The notes under the pieces: generated by a model
Database searches by the model: none
Told to the model about the DNA's origin: nothing
Seen by the model: only the letters and a program-made list of their open reading frames with translations
Shown: positions 1-5,100 of the stretch, in pieces
Numbering within the stretch: the stretch's first letter is position 1
Layout of the letters: every line of letters starts with the position of its first letter
Assembly (NCBI GenBank): GCA_029932715.1
Contig: JAOZPO010000055.1
Coordinates: 1-8,487 of the forward strand
DNA: 8,487 nt
Source of the DNA: Halobacteria archaeon
Lineage (GTDB): Archaea > Halobacteriota > Syntropharchaeia > Alkanophagales > Methanospirareceae
Direction of reading: 5' to 3'
Translations under genes and position numbers: made by a program

Positions 1-466
1 CTGGCGCGCTACCACCTTCTTTGGTCTTCACATTTGCCTGAAGTGAGAAGCCCCCGCTCTTCAAGAGCCGTCCTGCGGTATCCGGATCAATTCGGTGTCC
101 ACGACGATTTAACTCCTCAGCTACCTTGTATGTCGATTTGTTGGTCCACTTCAGGAGACTCATGGGATCACCTGCGGTATTCTCATCCATAATCGCCTCA
201 AGGTCCTCAACAATCTTTGGATCTTTGATTTCTATCTTCTTTCGCCCTCCACCAGGCTTCCGAAGTCGGTTTGGTGGTTTTAACTCATCTGGACTCTGAA
301 GCTCGCGGATCCCTTTTTCGATGGTCGTATGGGACATGCCTGTAAGTTTTACAACCTTCGTGATTCCGCCCCACCCAAGTTCAAGTGCTTTAGCCGCTGC
401 AAACCGCCGTGCTTGAACTTCATCCGCTCCAGACTTCCAACCATGGTGCGTATTGTGTGTGTTCAT
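1..466 (-). CDS. ISAzo13-family transposase, N-terminal part (runs off the left edge)
   Basis: An open frame of 155 codons without a stop runs from an ATG at 464-466 to the window edge. It was translated by hand from the minus strand. The product begins with an HTH-like region (about residues 18-57, RRFAAAKALELGWGGI then a TGMSHTTIEKGIREL helix pair). It continues with a basic PGGGRKK linker (71-77), a GDPMS...KWTNKST block (99-112), a GH..D.DTAGRLLK block (123-136) and FSLQANVKTKEG (140-151). This order matches the N-terminus of ISAzo13/Rhodopirellula-type transposases, where the family reads TRGDPMSPLRWT.KST and YSLQANRKT.EG. Full-length members are, as I recall, about 400 residues, so the catalytic DDE part should lie beyond the window. 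No frameshift is visible in the part seen. One family position differs (TAGDP instead of TRGDP). Whether the gene is intact cannot be judged. Confidence 0.85.
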   Translation of the reverse strand, partial: MNTHNTHHGWKSGADEVQARRFAAAKALELGWGGITKVVKLTGMSHTTIEKGIRELQSPDELKPPNRLRKPGGGRKKIEIKDPKIVEDLEAIMDENTAGDPMSLLKWTNKSTYKVAEELNRRGHRIDPDTAGRLLKSGGFSLQANVKTKEGGSAP

Positions 467-499
467 CCATATTTTTATATAGAGGCGCTTATCTAACAA
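1..499 (-). mobile_element. Partial insertion sequence (ISAzo13-type); right boundary uncertain
   Basis: The transposase fragment implies that an insertion sequence enters the window from the left. The transposase 5' end faces right, so one IS terminus should lie between the ATG at 466 and the HAD gene at 590. The stretch 484-499 (minus strand TTGTTAGATAAGCGCC) could be part of a terminal inverted repeat, but the partner end is outside the window and I found no target duplication. The TATA-like run at 470-480 is too near the ATG to act as its promoter in the usual archaeal geometry. The end coordinate is a guess. Confidence 0.45.
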
Positions 500-533
500 A
501 CTTTGCTACTTTATTTTTCGGTAAGCATTAAAG

Positions 534-543
534 AAATATTATA
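534..543 (+). promoter_or_regulatory. Possible TATA box for the HAD gene
   Basis: AAATATTATA lies about 50 nt before the HAD ATG at 590. An archaeal start site about 25 nt downstream would fall near 565, giving a leader of roughly 25 nt. The whole spacer 467-589 is AT-rich, so other boxes are possible. I see nothing else certain in it. Confidence 0.3.
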
Positions 544-582
544 CCAATATACAATAAATAGAAAGGAGATTAGGTTTAGTGA

Positions 583-588
583 AGGAGG
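583..588 (+). promoter_or_regulatory. Shine-Dalgarno AGGAGG unusually close to the HAD start
   Basis: AGGAGG ends one base before the ATG at 590, which is tighter than the usual 5-9 nt spacing. A second purine run, AAAGGAGA at 562-569, lies about 10 nt before an out-of-frame GTG at 579-581. No other in-frame ATG or GTG fits the HAD fold better, so the ATG at 590 is kept. Confidence 0.5.
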
Positions 589-589
589 A

Positions 590-1219
590 ATGAAATTCAA
601 AACCGGTCTTTTTGATATGGATGGCACTTTAATTGATTCATCAAAAGCGATTTTGAGTTCAGTTAAGGAAGCAGCAAGAATAACTGGCTTGAGAATTCCA
701 GCAGATAAAGAGATAAAAGAGATAATCCATCTGCCGAGTTACCTCTCTTTCAAGGTTTTATACCCGGATAAAGATACAGATGAGTTCGATTCGGTATTCC
801 TCCGTCTTATGAGGACTGAATTTAAAAATATGATAGAAGAAATTCCGAAAGCGAAAATGACACTTGAATTAGTAAGAGAAAAAGGGATAAAAATAGGAAT
901 AGTGACGACAAAGGATAAAATATCCGCAGAGGAGACGATTATGGATTTTCATTTCCCTTTTGATGTTTTGCTCACTGCGGAGGACACAGAAAGAACAAGA
1001 CCTGACCCTGAACCTTTACTCAAAGCGATAGAATTACTCAGTTCCACACCTCCTCAAACTTTCTATTGTGGTGATACACCGCATGATATAATCCAGGGAA
1101 GAAGGGCAGAAGTAAAAACAATTGGCTTAACTACTGGACTGCACTCAAAGGTGGAACTGGAAAAGGAAAAACCTGATTTCATCTTTGATAACATTGGTGC
1201 AGTCTTGAATATACTATAA
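590..1219 (+). CDS. HAD-superfamily hydrolase, phosphoglycolate-phosphatase-like (209 aa)
   Basis: All four HAD catalytic motifs are visible. Motif I is DMDGT at residues 9-13, with nucleophile D9 and acid/base D11. Motif II is the VTT at 105-107. Motif III falls at RPDP around R137, where many relatives have KPxP; Lys or Arg is accepted in the superfamily. Motif IV is GDTPHD at 161-166, with D162 and D166 for Mg2+. The helical insertion between motifs I and II (about 17-90) is the C1-type cap of the Gph/beta-phosphoglucomutase-like group. No signal peptide is seen, so the protein should be cytosolic. The substrate cannot be told from sequence; 2-phosphoglycolate, pyrophosphate or sugar phosphates are all possible. 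The ATG at 590 starts directly before the first beta-strand; an upstream in-frame extension to 503 has no homology-like content. The gene stands alone, with an IS upstream and a convergent operon downstream. Confidence 0.88.
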   Translation: MKFKTGLFDMDGTLIDSSKAILSSVKEAARITGLRIPADKEIKEIIHLPSYLSFKVLYPDKDTDEFDSVFLRLMRTEFKNMIEEIPKAKMTLELVREKGIKIGIVTTKDKISAEETIMDFHFPFDVLLTAEDTERTRPDPEPLLKAIELLSSTPPQTFYCGDTPHDIIQGRRAEVKTIGLTTGLHSKVELEKEKPDFIFDNIGAVLNIL

Positions 1220-1225
1220 ATATAA

Positions 1226-1311
1226 TACAATTTACTATTGGTCCAAACAGTTGCTCACTTCGTTTGCAACTGCCTTTGGCCCAATAGTATACAATTACAA
1301 TTCTTACAATT
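1226..1311. repeat. Four copies of heptamer TACAATT, two directly abutting a palindrome
   Basis: TACAATT occurs at 1226-1232, 1290-1296, 1296-1302 (sharing one base with the previous copy) and 1305-1311. The first two copies touch the outer ends of the palindrome at 1233-1289, as a target-site duplication would. The extra copies on the right could instead mean a small pre-existing repeat tract. Confidence 0.75.
1233..1289. repeat. 57-bp imperfect palindrome between convergent genes (MITE-like or bidirectional terminator)
   Basis: The left arm 1233-1254 pairs with the right arm 1266-1289 around an 11-nt loop. Twenty-one of 22 left-arm bases pair. There is one T/C mismatch (1242/1280) and a two-base bulge (1273-1274). 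The outermost 9 bp are perfect (TACTATTGG with CCAATAGTA). It fills most of the 93-nt spacer between the HAD stop (1219) and the leuD stop (1313). It could end transcription from both sides, though no strong T-run follows on either strand. The exact flanking heptamers suggest instead a short mobile palindromic element. Confidence 0.7.
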
Positions 1312-1312
1312 C

Positions 1313-1792
1313 TCACTTCTGCTTCTTAATATAAGGTATCAACCCCCCACTATCCAACAGCTTCTGCATAAATTCCGGCAGCGGTGCGAATTTGTACTCC
1401 TCCCCTCTTGTATGATTCCTTATCACACCCGCTTCAAAACTTATCTCTACTTCATCCCCTTCTTTTAGCCTGTCATAGACATCAGCCTCTATCAATGGCA
1501 ACCCGATATTAATGGAATTCCTGAAGAAAATACGTGCAAAACTACGCGCAATCACGCAGCTTATGCCTGCACCGATTAATGCACGTGGCGCATGCTCCCG
1601 TGAACTGCCACAGCCGAAATTATCTCCTGCAACTATGACATCGCCTTCCTTCACTTCTTCTGCGAACTCAGGTCTTACTTTTGCGAACGCATGAGCTGCC
1701 AGCTTCTTCCCGTCTCCCGTAGTCAGATACTCCGCAGGGATTATCTGGTCCGTATCTACGTTATGTCCGAATTTCCAGGTCTTCGCTGCCAT
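1313..1792 (-). CDS. leuD: 3-isopropylmalate dehydratase-type small subunit, LeuD/HacB family (159 aa)
   Basis: This is the swivelling small subunit of an aconitase-family dehydratase. With a large Fe-S subunit (LeuC type) it isomerises 2-isopropylmalate to 3-isopropylmalate in leucine synthesis. The related homoaconitase pair acts in 2-oxosuberate (coenzyme B) synthesis in methanogens. The N-terminal [11 protein letters not shown] motif (13-23) and the signature [14 protein letters not shown] (56-69) are intact, and the length is normal for the archaeal stand-alone subunit. The specificity loop after AE reads YLTT (22-25). Methanogen homoaconitase is known for YLRT, so the missing Arg favours isopropylmalate, but this is inference. 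The gene starts with ATG 11 nt after the fae-hps stop with no clear Shine-Dalgarno, so it is probably translated from the operon mRNA. No large-subunit gene is in the window. Confidence 0.9.
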   Translation of the reverse strand: MAAKTWKFGHNVDTDQIIPAEYLTTGDGKKLAAHAFAKVRPEFAEEVKEGDVIVAGDNFGCGSSREHAPRALIGAGISCVIARSFARIFFRNSINIGLPLIEADVYDRLKEGDEVEISFEAGVIRNHTRGEEYKFAPLPEFMQKLLDSGGLIPYIKKQK

Positions 1793-1803
1793 TGCCAGAT
1801 AAT

Positions 1804-3009
1804 TCAGAAATCTGTCATTACCCTGTACTGGTCTATCTCTTCCTTCATCAACCTCAGGAATCGCCTGCTTACGCCTTCTACATCTTTCGCATTCGTTATT
1901 CCACGGCCTACGATTAGTATATCAGCATCTCCTTTTAACGCTGTTGGTGCGCTTTCTTCCCGTATTCCACCAGCTACTGCTACCAGTACCTTGCCACCTA
2001 TTCGCTTTATCTCCTTTATATTGCCCCATGCATGGGGTTCGTCCTGCTCCACGTCTATCGCACGGTGCAGTTCCACCACATCCGGCATGAATCCGCTCTT
2101 GTTCAGTTCCTTTATCACTTCTATCGGGTCTGCAACGTTCAGCATATCCAGGCTGGAGTAGATGCCCGTCTTCTTCGTTTCTGCTATCGCTTTCTCTATC
2201 GTTTGTCGGGGCGCTAAACCGGAAATTACTACGGCATCCGCACCGGCATCCGCAACCATCCTCGCCTCTAAGTTGCCTGTATCAAGCGTTTTCAAATCCG
2301 CAATCACAAACGTCTCGGGCTTTATCTCCTTTATCTTCCCTACTATGTCCACTCCGTATCTCTTTATCAATGGCGTACCCGCTTCTATAATTAGATGATC
2401 GTTTCTCGGTAGCTCTGTTACTACTTGTCCCATGTGCTCCCAGTTTGGTATATCCAGAGCGACCTGCAAATACGGCGGGTCCCATAACTTCGTCACTTTC
2501 ATACCCAGTGACGGGTGCCTCGACCTGTCTTTCTCGTATAATACCTTCTTTATATCCGGGAATCCTTCCATCGCACGCTTTATCGCTAATTTCGCCGCGC
2601 CGTAATTGAACCGGTATATCTTATTATAATCCTTCGCATTGGGATGCAGGAACACGCTTGCTATCACCACAATCTCCTCTGTCTTATCCTCCTGTAACAC
2701 TCCTTCTTCCACGGAATCTGCAACTGCTTTCGCTACTGCACTCTGCGCTGGTCCAAATATCTTCTCTGCATCTTTCATGTTCTGTACGGTAACCTTTGGC
2801 ACGATCAGTGTAGAGGGCTTAACCGGTAGATTCGGCCTTAGCACCGCAAATATCGGCGTGTGCCCCACCGACAACTGACTGAGTGCATTCGTGAATGCCG
2901 TACCTACCGGCCCGTACTTGTCCCCAATCATCAAATCAACATGTGCAACTTCCAAACCCTCGCCTACCAACGCTTCGCCTACATACATAGCAACTTTATC
3001 ACTCACCAT
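1804..3009 (-). CDS. fae-hps: Bifunctional formaldehyde-activating enzyme / 3-hexulose-6-phosphate synthase (401 aa)
   Basis: The N-terminal Fae domain (about residues 8-165) condenses formaldehyde with tetrahydromethanopterin to methylene-H4MPT. It carries GEALVGEG, the conserved His in [11 protein letters not shown] (H23), HTP, and the [20 protein letters not shown] block. The C-terminal Hps domain (about 180-400) is a TIM barrel of the OMP-decarboxylase fold that interconverts formaldehyde plus ribulose-5-phosphate with hexulose-6-phosphate. It shows [10 protein letters not shown] (210-219), [10 protein letters not shown] (237-246), [16 protein letters not shown] and IVGRGIT. In archaea this fusion is known to make ribulose-5-phosphate, with Fae capturing the released formaldehyde. 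The final RVMTDF resembles Methanosarcina proteins. Start choice: a GTG at 3040-3042 directly follows the mmp6 stop and would add 11 charged residues. The ATG at 3007-3009 has AGAGG with 6-nt spacing and fits the family N-terminus better. Confidence 0.95.
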   Translation of the reverse strand: MVSDKVAMYVGEALVGEGLEVAHVDLMIGDKYGPVGTAFTNALSQLSVGHTPIFAVLRPNLPVKPSTLIVPKVTVQNMKDAEKIFGPAQSAVAKAVADSVEEGVLQEDKTEEIVVIASVFLHPNAKDYNKIYRFNYGAAKLAIKRAMEGFPDIKKVLYEKDRSRHPSLGMKVTKLWDPPYLQVALDIPNWEHMGQVVTELPRNDHLIIEAGTPLIKRYGVDIVGKIKEIKPETFVIADLKTLDTGNLEARMVADAGADAVVISGLAPRQTIEKAIAETKKTGIYSSLDMLNVADPIEVIKELNKSGFMPDVVELHRAIDVEQDEPHAWGNIKEIKRIGGKVLVAVAGGIREESAPTALKGDADILIVGRGITNAKDVEGVSRRFLRLMKEEIDQYRVMTDF

Positions 3010-3015
3010 CTCTTT

Positions 3016-3020
3016 CCTCT
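3016..3020 (-). promoter_or_regulatory. Shine-Dalgarno AGAGG that decides the fae-hps start
   Basis: On the minus strand AGAGG lies 6 nt before the ATG at 3007-3009. The alternative GTG at 3040-3042, contiguous with the mmp6 TGA, has only a weak purine run before it. This favours the shorter protein, although stop-start coupling at TGAGTG cannot be excluded. Confidence 0.55.
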
Positions 3021-3042
3021 TTATTTTACTATCGCTTTTCAC

Positions 3043-3408
3043 TCACTCTATGTCGTCCAACGCCTCTCTCACTTTGGGCAACAGCTCGATTTCAAGTTCC
3101 AACTGGTGAAAGCCCGGTCTGGGTCCCCCCAATCTGGTCGCCCGGCACGCCCTCGTGTCACCGATCGGGAAACCACGTGGTTTGGAGAATATGCCGTTCT
3201 TGTCCATCTTCCTCACCTCTTCCATTATCTCGCTCATTTTATCCGCCTCGCCCTCCAGTAACGCACCATAACACGTCTCTTTTACTATTACCCCCTCGCC
3301 TATACCCGCTATGTTCTCGGTAATTATAGAGGATATCCTGCTCTTCATCTGCGCGGGCGTTATATCCGAATCCGGTGAGATCAAAATTAACCTCGTTTCA
3401 ATACCCAT
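3043..3408 (-). CDS. mmp6: Methanogenesis marker protein 6-like (DUF2102; 121 aa)
   Basis: The protein has a small alpha/beta N-terminal half and a motif-rich C-terminal half: KETCYG (43-48), EEVRKMD (63-69), IFSK (73-76), RGFPIGD (78-84), a CRA containing C88, and GGPRPGF followed by LE.E..LLP. I recognise this series as the DUF2102/methanogenesis marker 6 pattern, from memory. The family is largely confined to archaea with methyl-coenzyme M reductase, and its exact role is unsettled; a part in MCR assembly or activation has been proposed for several marker proteins. Two cysteines (C46, C88) could bind metal or be redox active, which is inference. There is no membrane segment or signal peptide. 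It is the first protein gene after tRNA-Ile and lies upstream of fae-hps on the same strand. The ATG at 3406-3408 follows a long purine run (3409-3426). Confidence 0.8.
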   Translation of the reverse strand: MGIETRLILISPDSDITPAQMKSRISSIITENIAGIGEGVIVKETCYGALLEGEADKMSEIMEEVRKMDKNGIFSKPRGFPIGDTRACRATRLGGPRPGFHQLELEIELLPKVREALDDIE

Positions 3409-3426
3409 TCTCCTTCCTTCTCCTCC
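3409..3426 (-). promoter_or_regulatory. Purine-rich ribosome-binding tract before mmp6
   Basis: An 18-nt all-purine stretch ends at the mmp6 ATG. It contains GGAGG about 13 nt away, AAGGA at roughly medium spacing, and GGAG one base from the ATG. Several Shine-Dalgarno registers are possible. A tract this long implies a 5' leader, which matters for where transcription begins. Confidence 0.5.
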
Positions 3427-3430
3427 TTTT

Positions 3431-3441
3431 CTTTTATATAA
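3431..3441 (-). promoter_or_regulatory. Archaeal TATA box candidate for the mmp6-fae-hps-leuD operon
   Basis: The minus strand reads TTATATAAAAG, preceded by AGGAAG, which resembles a purine-rich BRE. Its centre is about 28 nt before the mmp6 ATG. A start site about 25 nt downstream would leave almost no leader and would exclude much of the purine tract. So either the mRNA is nearly leaderless or the operon is read from the tRNA promoter. Confidence 0.45.
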
Positions 3442-3465
3442 CTTCCTATTTAAGAAAGTCCCTGA

Positions 3466-3540
3466 TGGGCCCGCGGAGATTTGAACTCCGGACCTCTCGG
3501 TTATCAGCCGAGCGCTCCAACCAGCCTAAGCTACGGGCCC
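3466..3540 (-). tRNA. tRNA-Ile (anticodon GAT)
   Basis: A full cloverleaf reads from 3540 downward. The 7-bp acceptor stem is GGGCCCG with CGGGCCC. The D stem is GCTT with GAGC (one G-T pair), and the anticodon stem is CTCGG with CCGAG. The loop CTGATAA places anticodon GAT at 3503-3505. The T arm is CGGAG-TTCAAAT-CTCCG, followed by discriminator A at 3466. The next bases are TCA, so CCA is not encoded and must be added. No intron is present. The gene lies 57 nt upstream of mmp6 on the same strand. Confidence 0.96.
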
Positions 3541-3566
3541 TTATTACCTTTATCTCTGCTCCTAAC

Positions 3567-3577
3567 TTAATATATAT
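3567..3577 (-). promoter_or_regulatory. TATA box of tRNA-Ile
   Basis: The minus strand reads ATATATATTAA with its centre about 32 nt before the mature tRNA 5' end. That places the start site around 3547 and gives a leader of about 7 nt for RNase P to remove, as is usual for archaeal tRNA genes. The surrounding spacer 3541-3660 holds nothing else I can support. Confidence 0.6.
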
Positions 3578-3660
3578 GAACACTAACATGTCTTTGATTC
3601 CTTCATTCATTATGTGCATTTGTTTCTTTATGGTCATTGTCTACCCCCGTTACTTTCAAC

Positions 3661-5013
3661 TCAAGACACTACCTTCAGCTTTGATACCATAATAGAAGGA
3701 GAGACGGCATTATAAATCTGCCTTGTGTCTGTCCCTATAATCTCCACGTGTTTCAGTACCTCTTGCATATTCCCTGTGATCATTACTTGCTTAACGGGAA
3801 ATAACTCACCCGCTTTAATGCCCGAAGTATTCTGAGCAACGACAGAGAAATCACCCGATGTACGCGACGCTGTATGCGCACCAATTACATCAGTAATAAA
3901 CAGCCCTTCTCGTATTTCAGCAAGCATCTCTTCTTTAGACGCTTTGCTGCTACCGTTGATGATAAAGTTCGTAGCTCCGGGAGCGGGCAAATTATCGAAA
4001 TTTCTTAATGCGTTTCCTGTGCTCACCACAGCATCTTTATTAGCTGTGTAAGAATCATACAGGAAATTTTTTAGTATACCTTTCTCTACCAGTGATGTCG
4101 CCTCTGACGGAATGCCTTCGCCATCCATCTTCCTGCTGTTTATGCCCTGTGGCATCGTGCCATCGTCTACAATGGTAATAATTTCTGAAGCTATTTCCAT
4201 GCCTTTTTTATCGTAGTAAGGCGATTGTTCCCGCTGCACGTTCTCTGCACTCAATTGAGGAATTAAAGTAAACTCTAAAAGGCTCTGTACCGCTCTAGGA
4301 GAGAATACGACCGGAAGCTCTTTCATTTGTACCCGTTTGCCACCTAAACTGCCCACCGCTATCTTTACTGCCTCGCTGCCTATCCATGTAAAATCCATGT
4401 CAGCGAGCGTTCTGCTAACATTTCCCTCATATCCCGAAATCTCCTCCTCTCCTTCACTTGCCACAACCTGTAATCCAGCGGCGACATAAGTACCGGCATC
4501 CGCAATTTCTATACCTTCGGAATTCAGAACGTATGTCTCTTCGTGGGCTGCAGCGAAACTGCCTTCTGTTGGTCGGAATGCCGCATTCACTTCTATATCT
4601 TTCATTCCTGTCAGCATCTCTTTACAATATCTAATTCCATCTTCGCTGCCTCCTCCCTCTATAAGGTCCAATATCTTTTGGTCAAAGTTCTTCTCTGGCT
4701 TCTTATAGCTACGCTTCGATGGCTCAGGAAGCCCGGCGAAATCTCGATCTTCTTCTGATGCTTTCGCCTGTTTTATCGCGTGTACAATGCAGTCTTCTAT
4801 CTTCGCAGTTTCCAAAGCGGTAGTGTAAGAGAAGCCTATTTTTCCCCTTAATACCACTCGCACGCCAATACCGGTACTTTTTACATGCTTCAGCTTTTTT
4901 ACTTCATCTCGTTCAAGGTCTATGCTAAGCAAATCGCTTCGTTCTCCGAAAAACTCTGCATGATCACAGGCTTCTAATGCCTTATTCAGCCCTTTATGCA
5001 AAATGTCGAACAC
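3661..5013 (-). CDS. pmbA: TldE/PmbA-type subunit of the TldD/TldE metalloprotease family (450 aa)
   Basis: TldD and TldE form a heteromeric protease, known in bacteria from microcin B17 maturation and CcdA degradation. TldD carries the zinc motif HExxxH and TldE does not. Here the N-terminal domain (about 1-125) has the STGIGVRVVLRGKIGFSYT pattern. The C-terminal half has VVFSPRAVQSLLEF, the DDGTMPQGI loop (283-291), the DGEGIPSEATSLVEKG block (297-312), a STGNALR stretch (331-337) and TASRTSGDFS (381-390). I find no HExxxH, so this is the TldE-like member and presumably needs a TldD partner. None is adjacent. The length is normal for the family. The start is GTG, supported by GGAGG 8 nt upstream. 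Substrates in archaea are unknown. Confidence 0.92.
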   Translation of the reverse strand: MFDILHKGLNKALEACDHAEFFGERSDLLSIDLERDEVKKLKHVKSTGIGVRVVLRGKIGFSYTTALETAKIEDCIVHAIKQAKASEEDRDFAGLPEPSKRSYKKPEKNFDQKILDLIEGGGSEDGIRYCKEMLTGMKDIEVNAAFRPTEGSFAAAHEETYVLNSEGIEIADAGTYVAAGLQVVASEGEEEISGYEGNVSRTLADMDFTWIGSEAVKIAVGSLGGKRVQMKELPVVFSPRAVQSLLEFTLIPQLSAENVQREQSPYYDKKGMEIASEIITIVDDGTMPQGINSRKMDGEGIPSEATSLVEKGILKNFLYDSYTANKDAVVSTGNALRNFDNLPAPGATNFIINGSSKASKEEMLAEIREGLFITDVIGAHTASRTSGDFSVVAQNTSGIKAGELFPVKQVMITGNMQEVLKHVEIIGTDTRQIYNAVSPSIMVSKLKVVS

Positions 5014-5021
5014 ATTACATT

Positions 5022-5026
5022 CCTCC
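5022..5026 (-). promoter_or_regulatory. Shine-Dalgarno GGAGG before the GTG start of the TldE gene, with an intervening ATG-TAA
   Basis: GGAGG is 8 nt from the GTG at 5011-5013, which is good spacing and fixes the start. Between them lies ATG (5018-5020) followed at once by TAA (5015-5017), in another frame. This start-stop pair is only two bases from the Shine-Dalgarno, so it is probably poorly used. Confidence 0.6.
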
Positions 5027-5076
5027 TTCCTGTCTCATAATAGTTAAACGGTCTTCTATGCAATTCCTTAATAGTG

Positions 5077-5085
5077 TTATAATAA
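5077..5085. promoter_or_regulatory. AT-rich TATA-like element in the divergent TldE-lhr spacer
   Basis: TTATAATAA can be read as a TATA-like box in both directions. For lhr it is centred about 20 nt before the ATG at 5101, where no Shine-Dalgarno is seen, suggesting a leaderless message or another promoter. For the TldE gene it would give a leader of roughly 40 nt containing GGAGG. The 87-nt spacer 5014-5100 shows no other clear signal. Confidence 0.35.
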
Positions 5086-5100
5086 GATAAAAACAAAGCT

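Noticed and set aside
470..480. TATA-like run before the transposase ATG as its promoter
   Set aside because: It is only a few bases from the ATG, so transcription would start inside the gene.
503..589. In-frame N-terminal extension of the HAD protein
   Set aside because: The extra 29 residues lie before the first beta-strand, resemble translated AT-rich spacer, and lack a good start or Shine-Dalgarno.
1691..3261. Several plus-strand open frames across leuD, fae-hps and mmp6
   Set aside because: They lie opposite well-supported genes with clear family motifs. Their translations look like antisense shadows.
3466..3540. tRNA-Ile as an integration (att) site
   Set aside because: I found no second copy of the tRNA 3' end and no integrase in the window.
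3446..3637. 63-codon minus-strand open frame beginning after the TldE gene stop
   Set aside because: It runs straight through the tRNA-Ile cloverleaf, and its second half is tRNA sequence read as protein. There is no recognisable domain.
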